DNA from: Takakia lepidozioides
Lineage: Eukaryota; Streptophyta; Takakiopsida; Takakiales; Takakiaceae
NCBI GenBank assembly: GCA_030704615.1
Contig: CM060731.1
Span: 81,326,756 to 81,390,755 of the forward strand
DNA: 64,000 bases
Direction of reading: 5' to 3'
Shown: positions 10,199 to 21,500 of the stretch, piece by piece
How positions within the stretch are numbered: the first letter of the stretch is position 1
How the letters are laid out: every line of letters starts with the position of its first letter
Notes under the pieces: model-generated
The model's database searches: none
Seen by the model: the letters and a program-made list of their open reading frames with translations, nothing else
Told to the model about the DNA's origin: nothing
Program-made: the position numbers and the translations under genes

Positions 10199-11485
10199 AT
10201 CTTCCCTACTTTCATAGGCAGCAAAAATCAACTCGTCAGTTCATTTCTCCGGTCAAATCCAAAACTGGTTCTCAAAAACTTGGAAAAAAACTTCTCTTGC
10301 ACTAAAGCATTATAATCTTGACAAATCTACGGTGAATTTCACTTGAATTTCACTTTTCTAGATGTAAATAGGTAGGTAGATAGACTCAATTTACTATGTA
10401 GAGATAAGTAAATTTTGGTTTGAAAAAAAGCTACCTGTAGGAAGTTAAGGGTTAAATTTCAGTCTAGTGCCAAAGTGTATAGGCTCGCCCGCATCACAAA
10501 CTGGAAATAACTTCAGGGAAGTGTTTTGCCTAACTTTCATGGAAGAAGAGAGGGAATGGCTGCTTCCTGTGAACAAGTGAGGTCCTGATGCGAGATGCAC
10601 TCATGCTCATCAGTGGTGATGGAGCGCTTCCCCCAAAACAAATCTGGAGGACAGGGAGAGCAAGAGAAGAGCACTCATAACCACTTTCTTTGAAGAGAGG
10701 ATGAGAGGTGTAAATCATATGCCGCCGATCATTCCTTTGACAATAGACAGGTGGAGAAATGGAAACATCAACTGTCAGAATAGGTCTGAATGCTCATACA
10801 TAGTTAAGCAAAAAATAAGCCTCTAGTATCACTTCAAGGATGAGAGATTCTGAACTTGTAACGCTACCACGGCAAGTGAGAGAGCCCATATCATTAGGAA
10901 GGGATAAGGGCAGGGGCCCTTTACAATACTCAAGGGTCCTGTTCTGGACTGCTGTGTCAAACTTCAGCCCAAACAGCTGGTGAGTGGGTGGCTCCATGAA
11001 ATGTCACTCACAAAGTGCATGTCATACCATCATTAAAGCCTAGTGCAAAAGTGGCCACACTCTCACAAGGAGCACACTAAATGGACATGAAACCAAGTGC
11101 CCAAGGTTTTCACATCATCAACAACCAACAGGCTGTTTAAGTACAATTTACCATTTTCCAGTCTCAAAACCTTCAAGGGGTTTCGCTTTTGAGTTGTGAT
11201 GAGATACTGCATACAATAATATGTTGGGGCGGACACTGGAACAAAACTTGTAGTAAATACTCTTACCTCGTCATCGAGAGGCAACTGTATGACTAAGGCT
11301 TCAAAAATCTCAGGCAGCCCACCCATCCCCACTTGCTGCATACATACTTTTTACGCACAAGTGGATCTAAGAGACAGGCACCATTTATACTGAAAAGATT
11401 GAGTTCTTACTGATCCAATGCTCAAATAAAGATATCCTACTCTTCACTCAGCCCTTGCCCTAGAGTGAATCTTTACTACATCTGT
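10199..11485. other. Downstream flank of CPN60 beta, no gene recognised
   Basis: This lies just past the chaperonin stop codon and probably includes its 3' untranslated region at the high-coordinate end. No open frame with known motifs is present on either strand. Confidence 0.4.
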
Positions 11486-13641
11486 TTACATGGTCATACC
11501 CGGTACTTGAGGGACCATGGGTGCCTTCTTCTTGGCCTTTTCAACCACAATAGCTTGTGTTGTGAGGACCATGCCTGCCACTGAGGAAGCATTCTGAAGG
11601 GCACACCTGGTTACCTTGGCGGGGTCAATAACACCAGACTCCAGAAGATTCTCATACCTATCTTCCATGGCATTGTACCCTATCTCCCACTCACTTTCCA
11701 AAATCTTCTCCACGACCACCGCACCTTCCACACCGGCGTTATTTGCTATCAAGGCTGCTGGGGCCAAAAGAGCCTGTATCCATGAAACGAATGGGATACT
11801 ACAGTAAGAAAAATTGGAGTATGAGCTCAATGACCGAGTCTTGCAATCTTTAGTACCAACCCCCAATAAAAGACACGTTGTTAAAGCAGAGGCCATCAGC
11901 CATGCTTAACTGATTTCCAAGACAAACCATAATTCAATTCACAGGAGTAGTCTTGGGTTGAAGCATAACTGACCTTCTGCACAATGTCAGCTCCCAGCTT
12001 CTCTTCAGAATCCTGAATGGTATCCTTGATTGCAGGCACAAAGGATGACAGGTGGACAAATGCAGCACCACCACCAGGCACAATACCCTCTTCAATAGCT
12101 GCAAATGTGGCATTCTTGGCATCCTCTATCCTCAACTTCCGGTCCTCTAGTTCTGTCTCTGTTGCAGCTCCGACCTGCGCTACTTCAACATAAAACCTTA
12201 CAACCTTGGAAAACTTTTACAATATGTCACCTTTCACTGCACTTAGAGAACAAAAGAAAGCAGAGCCATAGTTTCCACAAGAACTCCACCAAACTAACCT
12301 GGCCAGGGAAGGCAAGACCCAACCAGAGTAACTCTCTATATTACTGAAGACAATTAGTGACTATTTCGCACATCGGAACATAGCCCAATAAGGGACATTT
12401 GGACTCAAAGACGTGCCCATCTCTCCTAGACATTTGAGCCAGTGAGGATCACTAGCACATAATCAGACAGACAATTTCACTAAACGACAGCAAAGCTTGC
12501 TGACCCTTGGAGTTACAGATCTCTCCACTTAGCCTTTACAAATAATTACCTTGATAACAGCCACACCTCCTGACAACTTGGCGATACGCTCAGACAACTT
12601 TTCAGTATCATAGACAGAGTCTGTCTCAGTCAGTTCTTTCTTGATCTGAGCAATGCGAGCCTGGATTTCATCCTTGGTAGCCATATCAGCAATGATGGTG
12701 GTGGAACTGTTGGTGATAATTACTTTTCTAGCAACACCTAGCTGTTCGACTGTTGCAGTCTCAGTCTTCAAGCCCAGGTCACTGGCCAAGAACTCAGCAC
12801 CTGCAATCATTCAAAGGCACCTTAGAGAGAGAAGACAACGGAGAGCAACCACGGAAAAGAGCCACTTACATCACACAAGAACTCTGGAGGCCAGAGGCCC
12901 TGTGAAAACTTTCAAGAGTGGGCAAATGCCCCTTCACTATATATCTACGTAGAACTCCAGGCTAACAATTGCAAGGTACGACATTGAAGGACTTAAATGT
13001 TGTGTCCTTGCATTCTCTAAGTCCAATCTACTTTTGCATGAATCAGACATTTGTCCATCTGAGCAAGCATGACAGAGTGCAACATCTAAAGCCATAGGAA
13101 CAAGTACCTGTAAGGATAGCAATATCCTGGAGGAGGGCCTTGCGGCGCTCCCCAAAACCTGGAGCCTTGATGGCAGCCACTTTCAGTACACCCCGCAGTT
13201 TGTTCACAACTAGTGTAGCCAGTGCTTCTCCAGATACATCCTCAGCAATGATGAGAAGAGGTACACTCAATTGTGTTGTTTTCTCTAGCACAGGGATAAT
13301 GTCTTTGATGGTTGTGATCTTCTGATCAGTCACCAGAACCCTGACATTCTCAAATTCTACCAACAGCTTCTCCTGGTTGGTCACAAATTGAGGTGAAATG
13401 TAGCCCCTATCAATCTGCACCATGCATTCACCAAGTCAGCTCCATGCCTTCTGAACATGCTGTAGTTCACATCTGCCCGTCTTCCAATAGCAATGGACAC
13501 CACAAATAGCCTATCTTGATGCATTGGCTCCAACAACCAATCACCCATTACTTCAGTGTTCCACGCCGTCGTTGAGTGTGGTCTACTGGAATAATTGGTG
13601 GTCTAATGTAGGACACCAAGGTGGAGCGTTTGACTGAGTTC

Positions 13642-13673
<32 letters not shown>

Positions 13674-15871
13674 TGGCTATTCAACTGAAATAGTCAAGGA
13701 CAATGGCAGCAACCAAAATGTTGTGCGTACCTCCATTCCCTCTTCAACATCAACTGTAGTCTCAAATGAAGAAGAAGATTCGATGGACAGAACGCCATCA
13801 GGCCCAACCTTGTCGATGGCATCAGCAATCATGGTGCCCACAAAATCATCGTTTCCGGCTGAGATTGATGCCACAGCTGCACAAGGAAATTGCATGTTTC
13901 TTTGGAATGCTTGACACTCAAATACGCAGCTAGTTTTTAACACCTAGATATCAGCCCTCTACTCTGGCTAGAAAATTACCAACACAGTCTATTTGCATTG
14001 CTTGAACACAAATAACCGTGAAAAACAAACCTTTTCAAACCACTGGCCCATATTTGCAAATGCTTCTGAATAGGAAGCTCCAATCCAATGCTCAAACACT
14101 ATATTATGACAATCCCCACTAAGAGTGTTAGTCTGAACAATATAATTGTACAGAATAGTATGCTCCCTCTCCAATGCACTGTTCCATATAAGGTTTTCCC
14201 TAGTAAATGATATTGCTTTTCCATGATTCCCCTGGGAGTTGACCTGAGCTCACCTTTAATATCCTCCCGTCCTTGCACAGGGCGAGCCTTCTTCTTCAAC
14301 TCCTCAATGAGGCCTATAACAGTCTTATCAATTCCCTTTTTCACAGCTACAGGGTTGGCACCGGAAGTGACATTCAGAAGCCCCAGCTTTATCAACTCTC
14401 TTGCTAGGACACAGGCTGTGGTTGTCCCATCACCTGCAGAGTCATTTGTCTTGCTGGCCACCTGCACATATCCATCCTTAAGACAATGGCAGAACGTCCT
14501 GGCAATGAGCCTTACACAACTATGACATGATCAGATCTATGGGCCTCAAGCCTCTGCGAGTAACCTCGTCCTGAGGCTGGTGTAGAATGAGACCCCACAG
14601 GGTCACTTATCAGTTGTGCCATTCACTAGTGAACGTCACACTGAAGGATGTTCACATCAACAACTGTATGCTGGAATGCAATAGTAAAGATGTTTATCCT
14701 AAAAGTTGTGACCAAGCAAAGAGTAAAATAAGCACATGTAGCCAAAATGCTTCTCAATATATGCTCACTGCTGCCTCTGCGAGTAACCTCATCCTGAGGC
14801 TGGTGTAGAATGAGACCCCACAGGGTCACTTATCAGTTGTGCCATTCACTAGTGAGCGTCACACTGAAGGATGTTCACATCAACAACTGTATGCTGGAAT
14901 GCAATAGTAAAGATGTTATCCTAAAAAGTTGTGACCAAGCAAAGAGTAAAATAAGCACATGTAGCCAAAATGCTTCTCAATATATGCTCACTGCTGCACC
15001 ACTAACTATGAAACACTTCAAGTTCAGTAGCTCACCTCTCGAATAAGAGCTGCCCCAGCATTCTCCATGGCATCAGGCAACTCAATAGCACGGGCAATTG
15101 TGACACCGTCATTTATCACTTTGGGGGTACCAAACTCATCCAGCACCACATTGCGACCTGCACAAAAGAACCGCATTTTTGGTCACCTACCTCATTAAGT
15201 CCGTGGCTTGTTAGCCATTGCAAGTACAACTCCTTGAGTTTCCCACAATGCCACCTAAACCAATGACAGACTCTTATGAAATAGTACAAACACTGGAAAA
15301 ATCCTTACCGGTTTGAGGATGTACAATGACATAAAACCAACCAAGCACATGAACGAATCAAAAACTGCATGCAATGCTATTGACCTACAATAGACAGAAC
15401 AACATCCAGACCATACGGGGCCCAAGAAAATAACCCACAAGATTCCTTTACACTAACTCCAGCTTGTGCAATGCAGGGCAAGGAATCCTTCATTTTCATC
15501 CAAGGTAGCTAAGCGATAAATGAGAAAGTCCCATATTATTATATTATTACATGAAAAAAAGTCATATTTGAAAACCCTAGGCTTGTGAAATTGTTAAATA
15601 TCCCCTCTGTGGACGGCAACATTATCAACAGTAGACAGGACACATTTAGCTCACCTCGAGGGCCGAGTGTGACACCCACAGCATCTGTCAATTTGTCAAT
15701 TCCTGCTTGAAGGGCTGCCCGTGACTTCTGGTCAAAAAGGATGTCCTTGGCATCTGCACGCACCAGAACTCTTCCTTTGTTTACCCTACGTCCTGCAACC
15801 TGGCTTTGCGCCTGGCTGAAAAGCTGATTTCGTCCTCCCCAGAATCCAGTCACACTCTTGCCTACCTTCAG
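11486..15871 (-). CDS. CPN60B: Plastid chaperonin 60 subunit beta (eight exons shown)
   Basis: A group I chaperonin subunit that forms the plastid folding chamber with alpha subunits and Cpn20/Cpn10 and hydrolyses ATP. Minus-strand exons, all with AG/GT borders and consistent phase: 15871-15655, 15157-15036, 14461-14254, 13876-13731, 13414-13108, 12800-12550, 12174-11974 and 11773-11486 (stop TAA). They total 579 codons plus the stop. Family signatures in order: [51 protein letters not shown] (ATP/Mg site), [32 protein letters not shown] and [17 protein letters not shown]. The first listed exon opens with the end of a transit peptide ([15 protein letters not shown]), and an acceptor at 15872 shows that another 5' exon exists. 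The beta rather than alpha type is supported by the C-terminal EKAKKKAP-type tail and overall wording. Confidence 0.95.
13641..13678 (+). rRNA. Fragment of organellar small-subunit rRNA 3' end inside a CPN60 intron
   Basis: A 36-38 base stretch spells the nearly universal 3' end of bacterial-type SSU rRNA (AAGTCGTAACAAGG...GGGGAACCTG) with the plant-mitochondrial wording TAGCCGTAGGGG. It lies within the intron 13415-13730, antisense to the host gene. Eukaryotic nuclear 18S differs (TTTCCGTAGGTG) and plastid 16S differs after GCCGTA. It is a relic, not a working gene. Upstream sequence may continue the match in diverged form. Confidence 0.7.
14551..14996. repeat. Recent 223-bp tandem duplication in CPN60 intron
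   Basis: 14551-14773 and 14774-14996 are almost identical head-to-tail copies. They start CCTCTGCGAGTAACCTC and differ at only a few bases (for example cgtcctgagg/catcctgagg). Both lie in the intron between exons 15157-15036 and 14461-14254 and do not touch the splice sites. Confidence 0.9.
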
Positions 15872-16307
15872 CTGTATGCACATTCCCCACAAAGAAACTT
15901 GTGACATGAAATTATACACCACCACACACCCTCAATATAGCTTTTCTCAATAACAGGGAAAATTTTATATTGGGAAGGTTCCGAGGGATACCAACTTTTT
16001 GAGTGTGAATGATAGAGATTTGACAGTCCTGTGAGGCTGAATTTGGTGCTATTACTAAATCCCAGTATGTGGTATGGTTACCTCCCCTGGTTAGGTAGTG
16101 GTCACATTCACCCCGAAACTTCGAGAAACCTCTAACCTTTTAAGCATGTAATTAAATCTGAAACAAGCGCAATGTCCGTACTTCTTATAAACCCACAATA
16201 TCAAAGTACCCCCGGTGACCTTCACGTCACATAATGGAGCTGCATATGTAGGACAAGGGCAATGCTATGATTTCTAACACACAAACGAAGCATAGGAGAT
16301 AGATTAA

Positions 16308-16369
16308 ATTATTAAAGCTGCTTTGGAGCAGGGAGCAGCTACACGGCGCTAACGAACATGAATTTGGCA
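16308..16369. repeat. Short dispersed repeat, copy 1
   Basis: About 60 bp (attaaagctgctttggagca ... gaacatgaatttggca) recur at 17398-17459 in the same orientation with small differences. This copy lies in the likely first intron of CPN60 beta. Origin unknown. Confidence 0.55.
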
Positions 16370-16456
16370 ACCACCTATTGGGCCTTAGATTCTCAACAAA
16401 TAATTGCAATCCACTTTTCTTCCTCGAGGAAAAAGAGGAATAAAACCTAAAAAAAT

Positions 16457-16705
16457 TTAGGATTTAGGGCAAACCACTACGAAAACAATGAACATGCAAC
16501 CGACGGATGCCGAATCAGCATGCAGAAGTACAACCGAAAGTGCCACACAGAAAACTGTAGCAACACTAGTAAGACACGGGACACAAACAGCGGACGCCGC
16601 AGAAGTAACACAGAAACTCACAGAAGATGAGGCGGCACAGCATGAAGGCACAGCATGGGATGGAGAAGCTAGCGCGCCATTTGCCAGCATTGCATTCGCC
16701 GCCAT
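16457..16705 (-). CDS. CPN60B: Candidate first exon of CPN60 beta (transit peptide)
   Basis: The minus strand opens with MAANAMLANGALASPSHAV and continues rich in Ala, Ser and Val with no acidic residues over the first 40, as expected of a chloroplast transit peptide. It lies about 0.6 kb upstream of the acceptor at 15872, which needs a phase-0 donor. Several weak GT sites occur in the frame (for example after LTS near 16560), and none stands out, so the 3' border of the exon is unresolved. The frame beyond the true donor is intron. Confidence 0.5.
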   Translation of the reverse strand: MAANAMLANGALASPSHAVPSCCAASSSVSFCVTSAASAVCVPCLTSVATVFCVALSVVLLHADSASVGCMFIVFVVVCPKS

Positions 16706-17250
16706 AACTGCTGCTCTACCTCTGCTCCAAACTCCGAAGCCAAACCCTCAACAGAACAAATCGCTCACTCTGCCACTCAAAAATCTCCGCAGCTTCAAAC
16801 AGAGAGCAACTTCTCAAACCCAAACACCTGCTTCCCTCCCCCGCAATCACTCTTCCGCCCGCGTCTCTCTCGCTCTCAAATCCACACACAACTTTCGACA
16901 AGGACCTCTCTCGATCCCAAGACGGCTCTCTGTCCACCATCCATGCAACCCCCACCGGCAATAACCGGTCGCTATGCCAGTTACCGGTCGCTAAAACGCC
17001 TGCAATCAGAGGTGACCGGCGGTCGGGGGTAGATCGTTAGCAAACATGACCCTAAAACCCTGCCACGGTGGGGTCTAGGCTCCAACAACTATTATCATCC
17101 GACCTCGTTCGTTCAAAATGGACGAAGGGATATTTTCGTTGCTTCTCCAGATTTCGTTGGATGCTGCGCTTAGTCCTGACGGACGATACACGCCCTCCCG
17201 CGTTGGATGGACGAGCATCCGCTAGCCTTCGACGTTGTTTGCTGTAGCCT

Positions 17251-17291
17251 TGTGTGTGTGTGTGTGTGAGTGAGAGAGAGAAGAGAGAGAG
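17251..17291. repeat. (TG)n/(GA)n microsatellite upstream of CPN60 beta
   Basis: A run of TG dinucleotides passes directly into GA-rich repeats. On the minus strand this is a CT/CA tract about 550 bp upstream of the candidate start codon of the chaperonin gene, so it may lie in its promoter or 5' leader. Confidence 0.8.
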
Positions 17292-17299
17292 GACGGTGC

Positions 17300-18547
17300 A
17301 GTGTTCAGCAGCCATGGCTCTTCTGCCAGGCCTCATGTTCCCCCAAACTGAGATTCGTCATTGTCTCTTACGATCAAATGAAGCTAGGGATGGATCAGAT
17401 TATCAAAGCTGCTCTGGAGCAGCTACACAGCAGAAATCTCGAGGAACATGAATTTGGCATCAATGTTTTGGCATGAACAGAGATACAACTTCCGAAACCC
17501 AGAACCTCCTCCAGTTGTGCCTTGTATTCTCACACACAGATCAACACACCTAAGCTAGTGTCTGTGCATCAGAGCCAGGCCTTATGAGAACCGAGACTGA
17601 TGTGCATCATTGTCTCTTACTCCTTGCTACAAATGCACAAGATTGGGTAGTCTTTGGAGAAGAAGAGTCTTGCATTGGTTGCATGCTGCATCAATGCCGG
17701 CCTTCGTGTGCCAATACCAGCTTTTACACGAGTAAGCTCAGCCGACAAAGAACAAGTGAGAAACAGCAGCTAACAAATCTGTAGGAACATCATGTAGGGG
17801 TTTCAAGATAACACACACGATGGTGGCTGATTGAACTTCATCCTTATTGCAATGTAATAATGCCTTGAGAACATTTAACTTGGATTGTCGTACAAACACA
17901 TATGTGCACTCTCACCAAGCCTCAGCCATCTTGAGGCATACAGAAGCTTTCAGAGCATTTACACAAAATGTACACGCATTAGACTCCTGTGTTCCATTCA
18001 CCTGAAAGATTGGTGAATATCTAGTTCTCCTGAGGCAAATGGAGCACAGGAGTCTAACCAGAGTAGGTAGATTATTCTGAGGTTCATCTCAGATGAGTGA
18101 AGGAATCAATATCAAAGCACCATTTTATAAGGCGGTACTCTCTGCCTTTCTAGAATGCTACAGATTAGTGTGCTACAATCGTATAAGCTACAAGCTAAGT
18201 AAGCATGCCTCATTGAGGTACATCATATGGTATGATATTCCTCAAGGATGACGACAAAGAGGCAGCATTATTAAGAGGACAGTGCAGCCTGGGAAGCTGA
18301 CTTCTTCCTCAAACAATCAACCTCTGCTAATGCAGCGGAGGTTTTCCAACTTGCTATACACAACTATTTGCATCTCTAACCCTATCATGTAAGCAGGGCT
18401 TTGCATTCCATAGGCTGTCCGGCTGTCTCCTATTCTTAGTACAATACACATTACCCAAAGTACAAGCCACACGCAATAGCTTGCTTAACTTCTATGTGTC
18501 ATGGCATGCTCTACATTGTACCTGACACTCTGCATGGCTTTGGCAGG
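17300..18547. other. Intergenic stretch between the two host genes
   Basis: It contains the second copy of the 60-bp repeat (17398-17459). No gene was recognised. The part next to 18548 should hold the 3' untranslated region of the E2F/DP-like gene. Short open frames show no motif. Confidence 0.4.
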
Positions 18548-21500
18548 TCACCATGCCAGGCCTGGAAGCAATTGAAGAGTCTGAATGTGATCGAACAGCT
18601 GGTAGTCACTATCCAGCAGCAAATGCACTTCGCTAGGGGGGTCCCCATCCATTGAGATCTCCACATTCCTGCAATGCCACAGTAATTCGAGTGCTATAAA
18701 ATGTGTGCCCTTAAGAGAGAGTTTGTACTCATTGACTGTCCCTTGCTAATGTTGGCTACAAAGTATCCTTGAGCGTATGTCCACATGATTCTAGCCCGTC
18801 CCAAGCAGATCATCGTATTTCAGCTCATTGAGGCTCAGCCCAAAATAGCACATAGCCCTCATGCACAGGAGACAAAACCCGATAACAGGGAATGCAGTGC
18901 TGATTGAAGTTGATCTCAGCGCTCTAGCTTGGAACAAATGTAACAATAGCTGTGGTTGATCCACTGATGAGAGAAAAGGGCATAGGAGAGAGGAGCAGCG
19001 GCCACAAGTCATAGTGAACATCAACGAAGGAGTACTTCGGACTAGAGGAGCAACTGATATGAAATCCTGCACATGTGAGCAAAGCATGCAATGCTAGACA
19101 ACCGACAAATGGCGACAATCCTCAAACCAGAGAGTCCTGCCAATCCTGGTGGCAGACTGCAACAACTTCCAACCAACATTGTTTGAAACACTAAGTGTGC
19201 AATGTGTGATGGCAGTATCAGAAACACGGAGAGGTATTCTCATCACACATATCTACGAATGATGTACTGCAAGTAATTGATCATCTGGCAGGAATACATG
19301 ACAGGAAGAGATACTTACGCATCAGGATTTGTCGCAAGCATGACGAATGGAAGATGCAGATGGTGCAAAACATGTGATCTGTGCTGAGGCACCAAGGGCC
19401 TGCAATCACCATTCCTTTCCAACCCCTTCTGAACAGAATTTTGTACAACAGATTCCAACAGGTTACTAACTTGACGAATTTCCTCCAAGCTTGCAGTCAC
19501 TGAGGGGAGCTGTCTTAGCTCTGGCTCTGAGCTCTTCGAGGAATCTACACAAACAATCTTCGATCTCTTGTTTGGAAATGAAGTAATTGTGTTTTGCAAA
19601 TCGTAGCTAGCAGAGTTGCTCCAAGGTCTTCGAGTCCTGTGAGAGCTGAAGTCATTGCTGCCACTTTCACCAGCTATTTGGGAAGGCCAACTCAGAACCT
19701 GGTTGCGCTCCATCAGATTTCTCAAGAGCACTACCTGTGATACAACAGTGGAGAACACTAATGCAACCGTAAGATAAGACCGCAACAGAGAGGTAATCCA
19801 TATAAGGAGAATCATTTGCAAATGGGTGGGCACCAGGTAAGAACTTTTAGATTGTTAACTTAGATACCAATGATTCGATAAATCTTGAACTGTCAAAAGA
19901 TGGACAACAAAATATCAGTGATTTTGAAGGGAACAAGCATATAGAGTTTTGCTGAGAGATGCGAAGTACTGATGATGAACTTCACCTGCTGATTGAGAAC
20001 CTGACATTGCTGTTTCTTTTCCAGTATTCGCTGGATGGTATCCTTTCTTTCTTTCTGCACAAAAATGCAGAAAGCACCATGATGAGCAGATCATTTCATT
20101 TCATTTCTTTCTGCACAAAAATGCCAAAGGGAACTCACAACAATTTGAGACATTTTGTTCTGAAATTCACTGCGATTAGTTCACCTTTTTAAGTTCAGCA
20201 GAATGATCTGAAGAAATAAAAACTTGTCTCCATTTTCTCCTCTTGACATCTCTCTTCCCCCATGCTCACAAAAAGGAAGTACATTAATCATGCTCACACT
20301 GACGCACACACCATATAACTCCCAATTTGACATGAAAAATAGGTCCTGAACAAGAAGAAGACCTGGAGGTGCTGTAATTGGTTCATGTGGGTCAGCCATG
20401 TGGGCTCATTTTGGCTATGGCCAGGGAAGGTTTGAACACAAGGTTGACCTAACCATCTGCATATGATACCACAGTCAAACAGGTTGTATGCTATGCTAGT
20501 GATCTTGATTGAAACTTACTACTGCTATACCTTATTGAAGATCATGTTCAAAGGCAAGGACTGATCCCCCTCTCTCTCACACAAAGGTAGTGTCAGTTAC
20601 CTCTTGTTCCGCCCAACCTGGGTGTGGGGTCTATGGCCACAAGGCACAACATCTTCCGCATACATCCTCTCTCTCTCTCACTCTTGAATCAATAACCAAT
20701 AAACACAGCAAGTTGATGCTTGTGTGAAGGGCTTTCTAGAGGATATCTGGAATACCCAGACTAACTCTCTTTATCAAGGTAAGTCACACTACTGCAGTGA
20801 GCCCCTCACAAAGGTAGTTTCTGCTCCCTTTTGTTCTGCCCAAACTGGGCGCGGGGTATATGGCCACAAGGCAAACAACGTCTTATGAGTACATTCTCTC
20901 TCTCAAATCAATAACCCTGCAGCAACCAGGCTGTCGAGCCTCTGTGAGCTTAATGGCAGTACCAGGAACATAAGTTTATACCTGCAGCTGAGTTGCGGGG
21001 ATAAGCCAAACCTGATGGGTGCGAACCCCACAAAGGCTCTGGGAGGGTTAGTTTCCCACGGGTTCAATGACCGTAAGGCTACGGCAAGCCAAAGTTTGCA
21101 GGGAACAGCATGAATACATTCTCTCTCTCTAATGCAAAGCTTTGGGGTTCACTCAAATTTTCCACCATGCTTTGCAACGTTATTAGGCCTACCTTCTAGT
21201 ACGTATCTGCCGTGTGGGAAGGCAACTCCAACCATGCTAAGACTTTAGAATCTATTCAGCTTTCAGTGCTCAAAGAGAGCATGTCAATGTTCTAGAACAG
21301 CTAATGTGGCTTATCGGGGCAAGTTTGGCATACCACCCTTGAGCTCTCAACGGGATGAGTTCAAGGTCAGATGGTGGGGTCAGTTGAATTGCATGCCTAA
21401 GACGATAATGATCGACTCTATTTCTTGGAAGCAAAGACCATCCTGTTAAAGAGGCTAAGTCCTGGCAGAAAAGGGTAGAGGAGATTTTCAAGTACCTGAA

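Noticed and set aside
16488-16964. 158-codon plus-strand open frame
   Set aside because: It is opposite to the candidate transit-peptide exon of CPN60 beta, with low-complexity Ser/Pro content and no motif.
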